From NCBI GenBank assembly GCA_019828595.1, contig JAHQRK010000005.1:3534001-3598000 (forward strand): a stretch of DNA of 64,000 bases, written 5' to 3'. Position 1 is the first letter of the stretch, and every line of letters begins with the position of its first letter. Both the position numbers and the translations under genes were made by a program. The stretch is from Aphanomyces cochlioides. Lineage: Eukaryota; Oomycota; Saprolegniomycetes; Saprolegniales; Verrucalvaceae. The notes below the pieces were generated by a model. The model worked only from the letters and a program-made list of their open reading frames with translations, ran no database searches and was not told where the DNA came from. Positions 23,522 through 33,944 of this stretch are shown here, in pieces.

Positions 23522-24783
23522 TTAAGCACCAACCTCCATATTGTCCATGTTCATCGCGCGAGCATAAAAATGCTCCAAGCGACCTGTATAGCGATGCAAT
23601 CGGTTCACATCGACAGCTCTATAAACAGAAAAAGTAAATACCTCTAAATTGACTCTCGTACCTTCAATCACCTCATTTGCAACATGCTCAAGGTACGCCA
23701 TACGAAACTCCGTTCGCGTTTGACCATCGGGAGCTGGCGCCATGAATGCAGCAAGTCTTTCACGCAACAAGGACTTGACATGAGATTTCATGGCAGACCA
23801 GAGGTTCTCAATGGGGTTAAACATTGGTGAATAGGGGCTGAGCTTCAGTAGAGAGGCATTTCCAAATTCCTCTTCATCAAACACTTCATGAAGTCTAAGC
23901 AGTTGTTAGATCCTCACAAAAATATCGTGCTTGGAATGACAAGGAGCGTTGTCGGCCACAATAATAATTTCTTCCAAGCTCCCGAAGTGGTCTCTTGCCG
24001 CACGTAGCATCTTACGGAGCCACTCGTTTGCATGGGCAGATTTGAAGGCACCGCGCTTGGGAGTGCAATAAAAAAGTTGTGGGTTGACATAGCACCAATC
24101 AAGTGTAAATTCTTCCCCTTTTGTGCGGCTCCTCGTACACTCACGGCCCTTGTTCCTCTTTTCGATCTCCCCTTCGTTCGTGCCGTGAAGAGATTGTGAT
24201 TCGTCTCATCCATCCAGATTGGAATTTTTTCACGCGCCAAATATGATCGCAACTCCTGACATAGTTCTTACGCTTGAGTTTAAACTCCTCCAAATTCATT
24301 TGAAGAGGCTCGTAGTGTAAGTTCTTGTAAGTGAAAACACGAGCATCAAGCTCTCGATGAATTGTCGTCGTCGAGACTTCGATGTGGTGCACTGTGAGCA
24401 AACGAGCTTGGATCTCACACAGTGTGATTTGATTGTCGTGTTCCACCCACGATTCCATTTTATCCACCATTTCATTACTCAAGAGTCGAGGTTTATAGCC
24501 ACCTAGATGAATAACGTTAATAGCGTATGTAGCCAGCCAACATTTACCTCTCTTTTTTGGTGTGAATGACTCCATGTGGATCCATCCTCGAGCTGTCGAG
24601 ACATTCACACCGTTGGCTTCAGCAACAGAAGCCCAATCACCACCCGCATCAGCTGCTGCAACAATTCTCTTCTTTGCAGAGAGAGATGTTCGCTTGTATG
24701 GTCCTCTGCGAACCTACACACAACAATTTCGGTGCAAGGCGTCAGATAAGAGCGCCTACAGGGGTATTCGGAGCTTGTTCCAT
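23522..24783 (-). pseudogene. Tc1/IS630-like DDE transposase with frameshifts
   Basis: From the ATG at 24783 (MEQAPNTP) a 46-base intron (24714-24759) leads to VRRGPYKRTSLSAKKR and a helix-turn-helix (WASVAEANGVNVSTARGWI). A 45-base intron (24503-24547) leads to GGYKPRLLSNEMVDKM. The catalytic regions are IPIWMDETNHNLF, then VADNAPCHSKHDIF, then SPYSPMFNPIENLWSAMKS. The frame changes near 24262 (between NYV and LRSYL) and near the T6 tract at about 24075 (before FYCTPKRGAF). The acidic triad is intact but the gene is not readable as one protein, unless the slips are sequencing errors. Confidence 0.78.
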
Positions 24784-25199
24784 TGCTGGAATATTTGGAA
24801 ATGACGATTTTCGCGCGCTTTTCCAAATGAACTGTATCTCTTTCGAAAAAGCGCGCCAAACTCGCCATTCTCGAAAGATCTATGCAATAGAACAAGATCC
24901 GAATACCCAAGTCACTCCCTTACACCTGATACCCTCAACGAAACTGTTAAGTGTAGGTACGCAATGTATCTTGCAGTACATTTTGTCTTTGAAATTCTTT
25001 ATACCACAAAGGAAACAAACCTCAAACAGACGTATGTCCTGTAAAAAAATATTTAAATATTTAAATATTTTTTATCTAATAAATGATAGTTTTGTGCCTC
25101 ATCAAACATCTTCAAGGCACGAAAGAACCTCCTTGATATGAGGAACAGGAGTCGTGGACGTGCGAGGAGAGTCTCAAATGGGTGATTGTTTGCATTGGA

Positions 25200-25545
25200 A
25201 CGGTGCTACATCAACCTTCAATCTTTCAACTGCATTCACAAGTTTGCTGCTATAAGTTTGTCCATTCAAACGAGTGACTTGGTCACTGATACTGTACGTG
25301 CGGCAATAGAATACGCTGGAAGCTTGTTCAAAATTCCCCGTGTAGCCGACAACGCTGCTTGTCATTCCAAGTACGAGGTATTTGTGCGGATCCAGCATTT
25401 CTTAGAAACAAGAAGTGTTTGATGATAAGTTTATATGTGTGTCTATCTCGAACTGAGCCCCTCCTCATCAATATTTAAACCGATTGACAACCTCTGGTAT
25501 GTCATGAAAAGCCGGATGTGAAATCCCTCTCTTATGAAACATGAG
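25200..25545 (+). pseudogene. decayed second transposase copy in opposite orientation
   Basis: Plus-strand fragments match the C-terminal half of the neighbouring minus-strand transposase: VADNAACHSKYEVFV at about 25340-25385 and a degraded EPLLIN..D..PLVCHEKPD stretch at about 25456-25518. Stops and frame changes are frequent. The inverted relation to the better-preserved copy gives the element a palindromic, tail-to-tail layout. Confidence 0.6.
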
Positions 25546-25890
25546 CTGCATCTATGGGGCCTGGCACGAATGGACAAACTCGAAGCAAGTTTGTATGGGT
25601 CTGGTAATCATTTCGTAAGCGGAGTCTTTGTTATTGCCGAGTTCGGGGCACTTGGTATTTGGACGTCCCAAGTCGTTGATGTTACTCTTCTTTTCGTTCA
25701 GTCATCAAACGAATTAAATCTTACGTTGCGTGAAATATATCGGCGAAAGCATCGAACAAGATGATGGCGAAATGAAATATAAAGGGTACACACGAATTAC
25801 AATGATGTTTCATAGCATGTGGATGAATTTGAATGAGGAAAGCTTCGAAAAGCTTGCCTATATTTTGAATTGCAATGGGTGTTGATGAAA

Positions 25891-26532
25891 CTAACCGAGA
25901 AATTGTTTCAAATTAACCGAAAAAAGGTGTACTTGGGCTAACAAGTTAACAATACTCTCCATTTGCGCAGCTTGTGAGCGCCGCAATTGTTGCTCTTCTT
26001 TGTCCAATTTAAGACGCTCCATTCGGTATTCATGTTCATCTTCATGACGTTTCTTTTCGAACTCAAGTAAATCGTTTATCGCAGATTCACTGTTGGCGTC
26101 GTTGGCATTGTCTGGCGTGATACGAGCTCGTTTTGCAACACGCGTCTCTGCTTCTTGGCAGAGTCTTTCACCCGTTGTTTCAAGCAAGTCCTTTTTTGCA
26201 ATTTCACTTGCTTGTTTTCTCTTTTTTGAGTTGTTGACTTCGTCAATCCTCATGACGATGTCTTGCAATAATTGTACTTTCTCAGTGACAAATTCTTCTG
26301 TCCCGCTGGAGCTGCGTTGGGCTTCGTCGACCGCCTTAAAGTTCTTCATCAATACGTCGAAATGCTCACGAGCTGAACGGAAATTCATCTTCGGCTCTTC
26401 GTCCACCAACGCATTCGCAACGAGCTTCCAGCGAGGCAAAAGTTCGCCATGGTCTGCCGCAAATGGCTCAACACGTGTAACCTCACGAAGCAAGGAGACG
26501 TCGAGGTCTTCAGTCCATGCGATGCGCTTCAT
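25891..26532 (-). CDS. SANT/Myb-like partner protein of the first Harbinger-type element, C-terminus replaced by transposon sequence
   Basis: 213 residues from MKRIAWTEDLDVSLLREVTR, a Trp-containing three-helix SANT/Myb-like domain (next Trp in LLPRWKLVANAL), followed by a coiled coil with many Glu/Lys/Arg (FEKKRHEDEHEYRMERLKL). This is the usual second protein of Harbinger transposons. The last 13 codons (25891-25929) lie in the end of the inserted Tc1-like element. Reading across the empty site, the frame would instead end a few codons into the sequence left of 23258. A close relative sits at 62398-62724. Confidence 0.75.
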   Translation of the reverse strand: MKRIAWTEDLDVSLLREVTRVEPFAADHGELLPRWKLVANALVDEEPKMNFRSAREHFDVLMKNFKAVDEAQRSSSGTEEFVTEKVQLLQDIVMRIDEVNNSKKRKQASEIAKKDLLETTGERLCQEAETRVAKRARITPDNANDANSESAINDLLEFEKKRHEDEHEYRMERLKLDKEEQQLRRSQAAQMESIVNLLAQVHLFSVNLKQFLG

Positions 26533-26916
26533 GTGTATGGCCGATCTGCAGTGGCGGCAGATGTTTGTTTAATGTGTAATACAGAACAAGCACTGCCTCT
26601 TTTCTACTGTTGAACACTGATTGGTCGAACTCCAACATGGAGTCAAAAGTACCACTGGACGATTCGAGTGCGGCGAATCGTGAATTTGAATCAAATTCCA
26701 CCCGGAATTTGAGTCGAACGAATTTCGAAGTGGTGTTGAACACGAAGTTTTCAATCCGAAATTTGAAATTTCGGATTTGCTATTAGAGGGTTTTCGCGAT
26801 CACTTTTGATTTGATATTCAGTTGAAAAACTTGTGACATTCGATTTGCCTCCAAAACTTAATCTCAAAATGGTGCTATATCAAAACCTTTTGATTTCCAG
26901 GCGCTGGAAATGAAAA

Positions 26917-27738
26917 GTGATTGACTCGTTGAGTTCGGATAAATTCTCCTGTATCCGAAGCCAAAGAGGTGGAACACACTCCATTCGCCATTTTACCATG
27001 CCTCACACAACTGGAGTCGCGGCTTCCATGAGCATCGAAGTGCATCCGGATGAATCTTCGTCGCGTGGAAAGTTTGCGTGCCGTGATGATGTTTCGCTGC
27101 TCCAGCAAGTTTCTCTATGTCGCCCGTGGGAAGCTGGATATGGTAAGGTGATGGAACATTGGGCCGAGATTGCAACAAAACTCAAGGACACCTCAAGCTT
27201 CCGCTTGAAGAAAAATGCTCCTGCTTTGAAGACGCGCTTTGAAGCCATTATGGCAAAATTTTCAAATGGCGAAGCAGCGTCGATACGCAAATCAGGTACG
27301 GTTGAAGAATACGATGAGCGAGACCAGTTGCTCACAGACATCAAGATGCGCATGAATGACTTTGCTCAAAACGAAGACCTGCGCAAAGACGTGGAAACAC
27401 GAAAGCGAGAAGGGATTGAAAATTCGGGCATGTTGATGCGCACCATGGCGATGGCGGAAATGACGTCCGTTGATCCAGACTTCTCGGCAAAGAAAAGGAA
27501 AAAAGCATCCCCACAAAAGCTCCAGAAAGACGATCAAGTGAAGCTTCTGATCGACGCAATCAGCTCTGGTCATGCCCAAAAACGTGAGCGCGATGAGAGT
27601 ATTGGACGCTTGAAGCAAGAACGCTTGCAATTCGACAAAGATCAGGCCATCATTCAACAGCACGCCGACAATCAGCGCGCCATGCTCGCTTTTATGCAGG
27701 CGCTTGGAAAAAATAAAAAAATAAAAAGTTTCTCCTAA
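26917..27738 (+). CDS. SANT/Myb-like partner protein of the second Harbinger-type element
   Basis: An open frame whose likely start is the ATG at 26998 (MPHTTGVAASMSIEV). Residues after about 25 form a Myb/SANT-like domain (DDVSLLQQVSLCRPWEAGY, VMEHWAEIATKL). A charged coiled coil at the end (RDESIGRLKQERLQFDKDQ) probably mediates partner binding. Its sequence is diverged from the SANT proteins at 25891-26532 and 62398-62724, so this element is from another Harbinger lineage. Confidence 0.75.
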   Translation: MIDSLSSDKFSCIRSQRGGTHSIRHFTMPHTTGVAASMSIEVHPDESSSRGKFACRDDVSLLQQVSLCRPWEAGYGKVMEHWAEIATKLKDTSSFRLKKNAPALKTRFEAIMAKFSNGEAASIRKSGTVEEYDERDQLLTDIKMRMNDFAQNEDLRKDVETRKREGIENSGMLMRTMAMAEMTSVDPDFSAKKRKKASPQKLQKDDQVKLLIDAISSGHAQKRERDESIGRLKQERLQFDKDQAIIQQHADNQRAMLAFMQALGKNKKIKSFS

Positions 27739-27917
27739 AGATTAAATTTTAACTCTATATTTTAATATTTCAAACACATATTTATATTGCACAAAAGTAT
27801 ATGAATTTCTGTATGAATAAAAATCATTATTAATTAAATATCATTACCAATTCTCAAGTGAAATATATTTTGACAAAATAAAATTATTATTCACCAATGC
27901 ATTTTATTTAATCAAAA

Positions 27918-29068
27918 TCAATTTGTTCCCAAGTACTCGACAAGCAATGGAGCGTCGACTCCGAAGTACATGGAGATCTGGTTGCCGTGCTGCTGGAGAC
28001 AAGTATGGCAGTTTGTCAGAAGGGTGGCTACGAGCCACATCTTGCCGATAGGGGATGCACGAACTTTCATTTTCTTGTCCCAGTTGACAAATGCCCACTT
28101 GCTCTTCACCAAGTTGAAGCTCCACTCGACCGATTCCCGTACAGAACTCATTGCAGCATTGAAGTGTGCTTGGGCCGTGCCAGGAGCAGCATGTGGAAAT
28201 GGACTAGAAATGCATTCAGAGCAACCGTAGGCTGGATCACCGTAAACGCAGAACTTGCGCAGCACGGCGTTACTCTTCATTCGATCCAGCACACGGCTCA
28301 TAGACAACATAGTAGGGTCATGTCGGCGTCCTTCTACGGGTCCATACATACTGATAATTATCCCGTCAGGCGTCGTAATTCCTTGCCAATTTAGGCAATG
28401 TCGCCGAGGATGCCCATTGTACACAGATTTTTGTAGGTTTTCAAACGGGGCCGGGTTGCTTCGAGCACTTGGGCGACTTATAAAGTGCTTTGTTCCGTCT
28501 ATGAAGCCGATGCATGTGAGCAAGTTACTTAAGTCAGACGTTCTACAAATGGCAGATGCATACAGAGCCGCTCTTGTTTCAAATAGAGCTTCGTTAAGTA
28601 GATCAGATCATTGAATGATGTGTACAGAGTTTCAATTACCGCACGAAGGATTCGACAAATCGACGACACTGCTCGACCAAATGAGTTTGAGAGGGGAAAT
28701 AAACGTGATGGGTCAGTCAAACGGGCGCACATAATGGCCAATGCCTCTACAGCATCAACTTGGTCTCCACTTCTCGTTACGATCCACGCTGGCATGCCCA
28801 ATTTGACAGAAAGTGACTTCAATTGAGAGATTGTAAAACGAAATCTTGTACTTGCTGCTCCATCATCCATAAGTCGGTCGAACGAGTTGTTAAAGTTCAC
28901 AACAGGTCGCGCAGCTCGATATCGAACAATATTCCGGGCGAACAGCACTTCCATGATACAGAGAAACTCGTCGACGTCCCCATTGCAGGATGCAAGGATG
29001 CCCAAGGTCAGCTCCACGATGCCGCGACGCGTGATATAGGGTAGAAGCGGCATTTTGAAGATTGACAC
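27918..29068 (-). pseudogene. PIF/Harbinger-type transposase, second copy, frameshifted
   Basis: The N-terminal half (29068 to about 28605) is open in one frame (RFRFTISQLKSLSVKLGMP, AIMCARLTDPSRLFPLSNSFG). The catalytic half (to 27918) is open in the next frame: IGFIDGTKHFISRPS, CVYGDPAYGCS and SVRESVEWSFN carry the two Asp and the Glu, and GPVEGRRHDPTML matches the first copy. The switch lies near 28605, where FNDLI changes to LLNEALFE without room for an intron. One base would restore a continuous protein, so this is a recent lesion or a sequence error. Confidence 0.8.
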
Positions 29069-29250
29069 AAGAGATGAATGGATAGCAGAGATACAAGAGA
29101 GTAATTCGGATTAGTGCACACCGGCTTATTGCTTATACAAATATCCAGTCTGAAAAGTGCGATTTTGCGAAATTCTTCGTTTTTTGAGGTTTTGATATTC
29201 ATCATCGAATCTCAATAACAAATCAAAAGTGATCGCGAAAACCCTCTATT

Positions 29251-30704
29251 GTCCTTTTCAGTGAAATGTGGACTTGGCAGGCCATTGGCCAAATCGCATG
29301 GCAATCGACTATGCTGAATTTAATATGAAATATTGTATAGTATACAAAGTTTAGTACAATTTCTTCCTAGCAATGGTACCTGCATCCCAGAATACCACCA
29401 CGCATGATTTCTACGCCAACTACTACCTCGCTATGAATTAAGATGCCGCGCGTATCTTCCGCGAGTCAGCGTCCATCATGGCCTTTCCCCATGGCCTTTC
29501 CCCAAGTCACAAAATTAAGGTGATTGGATTGGTCAAAATATGGGTAAATGATTGGCTAGTCGGCAAGTCGATTCGATTCGACAGCTCAGTCCAATTTGGA
29601 ATCGAATGAATAATAAAAGTCTCTAATAATAAGAGCAAAAATTGGATACACGACAATCAAAAATATGAGTACAACAAGAATATAAACTGAAGTGTCTTGT
29701 CCTGTATCCAACGGATATTTGGACAAGTAATCAATATTGAGCAATTGGGTACAGGAGTAGATGAAATACATAAATGTACTGTACAGTAAGTGGTAAAGTA
29801 ATAGTGTAAATCTCACATGATAATTCTCTTTCCAGTGGACAAGCTGCATGTTGCAGGATTGCCAAATTGCACACTCCTCGTCCCTTCCTTGGCATGCGTC
29901 GCCTCTGGAAAGCAAGCCGTGCTACTCTACATGGAGATTTGCAGGCAAAAGCATTCGTTGTACATGTACAGAGCTGTGAAGTCGTGGTTGGTATCTCTTG
30001 TGCTCTCCTGAGAAATCACATCGTCGATCTCATCACCAGAGTGAGTTGTGGCGCGATCAAACGGGAACAACCAATGCATCTACTAGGCCTCTTTGCTTGG
30101 AAATCCTCGCTCTGTCGTGTTGATGAGCATCTTGTCGCCGTTTCCAAGTCCCTGCATCCACAGGGTTGATGGAACCTACCGCAGCATCTATCATGGGTTT
30201 CGTTTACCCACCTGAAACCCTGACAGGCGTGACAACACGCAGGATTCTTTTACGAGCGCTGACGAGCTTTCATGCAAGTCCGTGGTGATTTCCAAGCAGA
30301 TCTGTCGAGAGCCTTCTATTCTCGCCACGATCGTGGCAATGATACGGAGAGTTTGACCATGCAGAGCATGGCCATCGACGTCTCTCTCAATTGCAATCAA
30401 CGTGTTTGGCCGAGCAGACGTTGTTTCCCGCTTCTGGATGTCCATTCCACTGCAGGATTCAAGCATCCAGGTGAGAGGGAAGCTGCGATTCGGAGCGGCG
30501 GGCGAAACACATGGAGGAGCAGTTCCGCTCATGAGATCCTGTCATGGAATTCGAGCCCGTTTATCAGCAGCCTTGCTACATTTTTGTATACAAATTCCAA
30601 GTCAAAAGGGGCAGAAACGCTACAAATCAAGATTGAAGAGCACCGACCAGCTGGTCGTTCCATCGACAGACCTCTTCCAACCGGCTCATTTCTCATCTTG
30701 ATCT
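29251..30704. other. largely unassigned region, possible minus-strand gene at 29930-30532
   Basis: No recognisable gene. A 13-base unit ATGGCCTTTCCCC is tandemly duplicated at 29478-29503. CCAAT-type boxes occur at 29522 and 29550. On the minus strand, protein-like stretches TSARPNTLIAIERDVDG and RIIATIVARIEGSRQICLE (about 30290-30440) and THSGDEIDDVISQES (about 30005-30040) may be exons of one gene, but I could not join them. A frame with two hydrophobic segments at 29586-29915 (minus) has no other support. Confidence 0.3.
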
Positions 30705-31421
30705 ATGGCGCACCGACCTTTCCGCGGCGCGTCGGTCCCGGACTCGACTGTGTCTGGAAATGAAGCCCAAGGATGGCTCTGGAAGAAGTCGGGGCTCTTT
30801 GCGGTGTGGAAACGAAAGTACTTTATCCTGCGAGGCCCCCTCCTGAGCTACTATGACAACTACCCCGCAGAAGAGTTCAACAGCTCAACAACGTCACGAG
30901 GGGACAGCTCGCCGCTGGGCGTTCTGCGCGTCGTCCACGTCGACGCGGCGTCAGTAGGATTCAAAGTTTACGGCTCGAGCGGCAAAGTGATTCACATCCG
31001 GGCGGACAATTCCAATACCGACAAGAAATGGATGAAGGTGTGTCTCCGTGCTGCCGCATTGCTGCAACGACGGAAAGAGTCTGTCGATTCAGAAATGAGC
31101 TCGATCGACAGCTACGACACATCCACAAGCACAAGCAGCTCATGCGACTCGTACGATTTCAGTGGATGGCTTCGCTGCGAGAAAGGGATCAAATACTTTG
31201 TCGTCCAAGGCAACATGCTCACCATGTACGACAACAAGCAGCCCTGGTGCGTGCCAACCTACCGCGGCTACATCCAGACAGTATCAAAGAAGGGCTCTTC
31301 TGACTTCACAGTCGCGCTGCGGTGCGGAAAGGCCTACCATCTCCATGCGTCATCAACATCAGAGCGAGATCAATGGGCACAAGTTCTGTACCAGAGCAGC
31401 AGGGTGATCCGAGGAGGCTAG
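30705..31421 (+). CDS. protein with two PH domains
   Basis: 238 residues, single exon. The first PH domain (about 20-120) starts EAQGWLWKKSGLFAVWKRKYF and has ILRGPLLSYYDN and the closing Trp helix (DKKWMKVCLRAAALL). A Ser/Thr-rich linker (SSIDSYDTSTSTSSSC) precedes a second PH domain (about 150-235) starting DFSGWLRCEKGIKYFVVQG and ending SERDQWAQVLYQS. PH domains usually bind phosphoinositides or proteins at membranes; the specific ligand cannot be told. It ends 29 bases before the stop of the convergent rRNA methyltransferase gene. Confidence 0.8.
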   Translation: MAHRPFRGASVPDSTVSGNEAQGWLWKKSGLFAVWKRKYFILRGPLLSYYDNYPAEEFNSSTTSRGDSSPLGVLRVVHVDAASVGFKVYGSSGKVIHIRADNSNTDKKWMKVCLRAAALLQRRKESVDSEMSSIDSYDTSTSTSSSCDSYDFSGWLRCEKGIKYFVVQGNMLTMYDNKQPWCVPTYRGYIQTVSKKGSSDFTVALRCGKAYHLHASSTSERDQWAQVLYQSSRVIRGG

Positions 31422-31450
31422 AGAGGAGGACCATGACAATCCAACGTAAT

Positions 31451-32702
31451 TTATTGATGTCTTATGCGACGAATCGCGCGCAGTTTGGCGCTGCGTCCTC
31501 TTGGATTGACTTGATTCTGCTCGTCAGTAGCCTGGATGGCTTTGCGCTGGACGAGCGCAAATTCAGGCTCATCTTCTTCATCGATAGCATCCCTGAAGAA
31601 GCGCTTGATCCATCGGTCTTCAAGCGAATGGAAAGCAATCGTCGCTGGGAAGCAAGATGAATATTGCATGATGGAGGACGAGCAGTACCTAACTGTCCAT
31701 CAACAGCCAACGAGTCGAGGAACGCCGGCAGCGCCATCTACAACAGCATGAGGAAAGCCACGGAGAGAAACGACAAACCTCCAAGTGGTCCAGCTCATGA
31801 TTCACCGCGATTCGAAGCGCCTACGATCGTCGTGAGAAGGTCAGCCAGGTGCATAGAGCAATGGACTTGGAAGACGCGCGTTGCGGGGTGAATAGACTTG
31901 CCGCTGCCTTGTTTCTTCTTCTTCCACTTGTCCGCGATTGCTTCCACGCAGCGCTTGAGCTCGTCTGTGCGCTCAAAGGCCGTGGTTTCACGTCGGCGAA
32001 TAATCGCCTTGGCGTATTCTTTCCCAAGGGGTTCATCGCCATAGCGCGTAAAGATCTACAGGATGACAATCAAAGCTTTTGAGCAGACGCTCACCTTGAT
32101 GAGCTCGACTTCCGACAGAGAATTCACAAGATCGGCAGCAGTTGGGATCGCTGCCGATTGATCAAAGCGCATGTCAAGTGGTCCATCGTGGTAAATGCTG
32201 AAACCGCGTTCGCCCGCGTCCAAATGGTGACTAGGCCGCACTCAGCTTGATAAGGAGCGACTCTAACTTACCTGTTCACGCCCAAATCGACGAGAATGCC
32301 GTCCACATGAGCAGGAAATCCTACGTGCCAATGGTCAATCCACCATCATTCGTGTTGCTTCCAACCTGCTCGAGGCAAGATCTTCTTGATGTCCTTGTAA
32401 GTTCCCAACTCGAAATGGACACGGCCAGCGTATGCTTCTAGTCCTCGCTTGGCTTGCTCGAGCATCTAGACAGAGAAGGAAGCGGTCCAACATCTCAATG
32501 GTCAACATCGTACCTGTGGATCTCGATCGATGCAGAGCAATTGAGTGGACGACGAGCTCTGCTCCAAGAGCAGTCTCGCATGACCGCCAAGCCCAACTGT
32601 TCCATCCACGTAGAACTTGTCAGGGCTATTCCGATGCGGCGCCCACAGCTCAAGCGTCTCCTTGGGCAGTACAGGCACATGACGTCTGATTTGCACCCAC
32701 AT
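31451..32702 (-). CDS. 16S-type rRNA (cytosine-N4) methyltransferase RsmH/MraW, probably mitochondrial
   Basis: Bacterial RsmH methylates N4 of a P-site cytidine in small-subunit rRNA; the eukaryotic METTL15 relatives act in mitochondria. Nine exons (32514-32702, 32366-32465, 32272-32320, 32095-32230, 31867-32055, 31779-31820, 31689-31737, 31451-31644, with the 32231-32271 intron among them) are separated by introns of 39-48 bases. They rejoin [14 protein letters not shown], the SAM-binding [58 protein letters not shown] and [17 protein letters not shown]. All core family motifs are present. The exon list as counted here is eight blocks; small border errors are possible. The start codon at 32702 overlaps the start of the divergent FEX gene. 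An upstream in-frame ATG at 32807 exists but would lie inside FEX. Confidence 0.88.
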
Positions 32703-33844
32703 GGAATTAGTGTGGGTCAGTTCTGTTTTGTCGATGGATGTAACGTTGTTGGTGTCGCCGCGAGCATCGCCGTCCAAGCCACTCCTCTCTTCAGGGATCC
32801 ACGCCATTCTATGGATTTGGATATTTGCCTACATAGGCGTCGCTGTTCGCATTGGCCTGACGGAAGCATCCGAGCACATGGAGACGTCGCAAGCCAAGCC
32901 GACGCTCCTCACTGCGATGGGACTCTCGTTCTTCCTCCCAAACATTGTCGGATGCTTCATCATGGGACTCTGCCAGCCACTCAAAGCACGCTTCAAGCAG
33001 TACGACGAAGTCTGGACTGGAATCACGACAGGATTTTGCGGTTGCTGCACGACATTCGCAACGTGGGAGCTCCACACAGCGTATCAATACCTCTCACATC
33101 TTCAAGTCAACGCCACGTTCGTCTTCTGCGCTCAGCTCGTCTGCTGCTTTGGCGCACATTGGACTGGAGCATACGTTGCGTCCCAGCCGTTGTCTCCTCA
33201 TGCAGATGCCCAAGCACTCGTCAAGCGACTTCAGACAAACATCACTGATGTATGACGACAATTCTGTGACTTGACTTGAAAATCGTAGGAGGAAGAGCGC
33301 GACAAGTGGCAAGCTGTCATGGACGCATTGGATGCGATACCGGCTCCTCGACCAACTGCAACTCCAGATCAATCGGTCGCCGTCGCTAGATCGTGTCTTG
33401 CATCGTTTTTTGTCTCGTTGGTAGTCGTCACAGCCTGTGCGATTGTTCATCAACCAACATGGAGCTCCATGTGGATCGGTCCATTTGGCGCGCTTTTGCG
33501 ATATGATCTTGGAAAGCGCTTCAATCGATCTGGACATATTCCTTACGGGACGCTTGCCGCCAATTTACTCGCGTCCACGATCGATTGCTTTATTGTGTTG
33601 TACGTGAACAAGGTATCCGAGTCATCTCTTTTCCTTCTTATCGTCTGTGATGTAGCCGGAATGGCTCGGCCCTGCAATCATGACTGGCTTTTGTGGCTCG
33701 TTGTCGACTGTCTCGTCGTGGGTGAACGAACTCAACACGCTTTCAGTCCGAATGGCCGTGAAGTATGGACTTCTGACGCATATCATCGCCTTGGGACTCT
33801 GCCTTCTCGTCTTGGGTACGATTCTCTTGATCTTGACGGGTTGA
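32701..33844 (+). CDS. fluoride exporter FEX (fused two-domain CrcB/Fluc)
   Basis: A plasma-membrane fluoride channel that protects cells from toxic fluoride. Three exons (32701-33249, 33289-33612, 33656-33844) have introns of 39 and 43 bases. Eukaryotic FEX fuses two CrcB repeats: the first shows FFLPNIVGCFIMG and GFCGCCTTFATW, the second FGALLRYDLGKRFN, YGTLAANLLAST and GFCGSLSTVSSW. The paired GFCG..(S/T)T signatures are the pore motifs of the family. The ATG at 32701 is used by the coordinates, but the ATG at 32734 (MDVTLLVSPR) may be the real start. The gene is divergent from RsmH with essentially no spacer. Confidence 0.9.
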
Positions 33845-33944
33845 ATCACGGAATGCCGTAGGAGCGTCCCAGAAGATCGATTCCATCAACCTGTGAGGGA
33901 CACGACGATGGACATTTCAATCATGTGAGATTAATTTTAAAAGT

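Larger units (their letters stand above)
23259..25929. mobile_element. Tc1/IS630-like element with ~199-bp inverted repeats, inserted at TA
   Basis: The ends CACCTTTTTTCGGTTAATTT at 23259 and its reverse complement ending at 25929 open long inverted repeats of about 199 bases (to ~23457 and from ~25731), flanked by TA at 23257-23258 and 25930-25931. The arms differ at only a handful of positions, so insertion is fairly recent. Contents: a minus-strand transposase gene and a second, heavily decayed plus-strand copy. It lies inside the first Harbinger-type element. Confidence 0.88.
26785..29247. mobile_element. Harbinger-type element, 2.46 kb, 29-bp inverted repeats, ATT duplication
   Basis: AGAGGGTTTTCGCGATCACT at 26785 recurs in inverse orientation ending at 29247; the inverted repeats extend about 29 bases. 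Both ends are flanked by ATT (26782-26784 and 29248-29250), a 3-base duplication as expected for this superfamily. It encodes a plus-strand SANT-like protein and a convergent minus-strand transposase. Confidence 0.88.

Noticed and set aside
32454..33248. 264-codon plus-strand frame over the RsmH/FEX junction
   Set aside because: It runs antisense to RsmH exon 1 and out of frame with FEX; His/Arg-rich composition, no domain.
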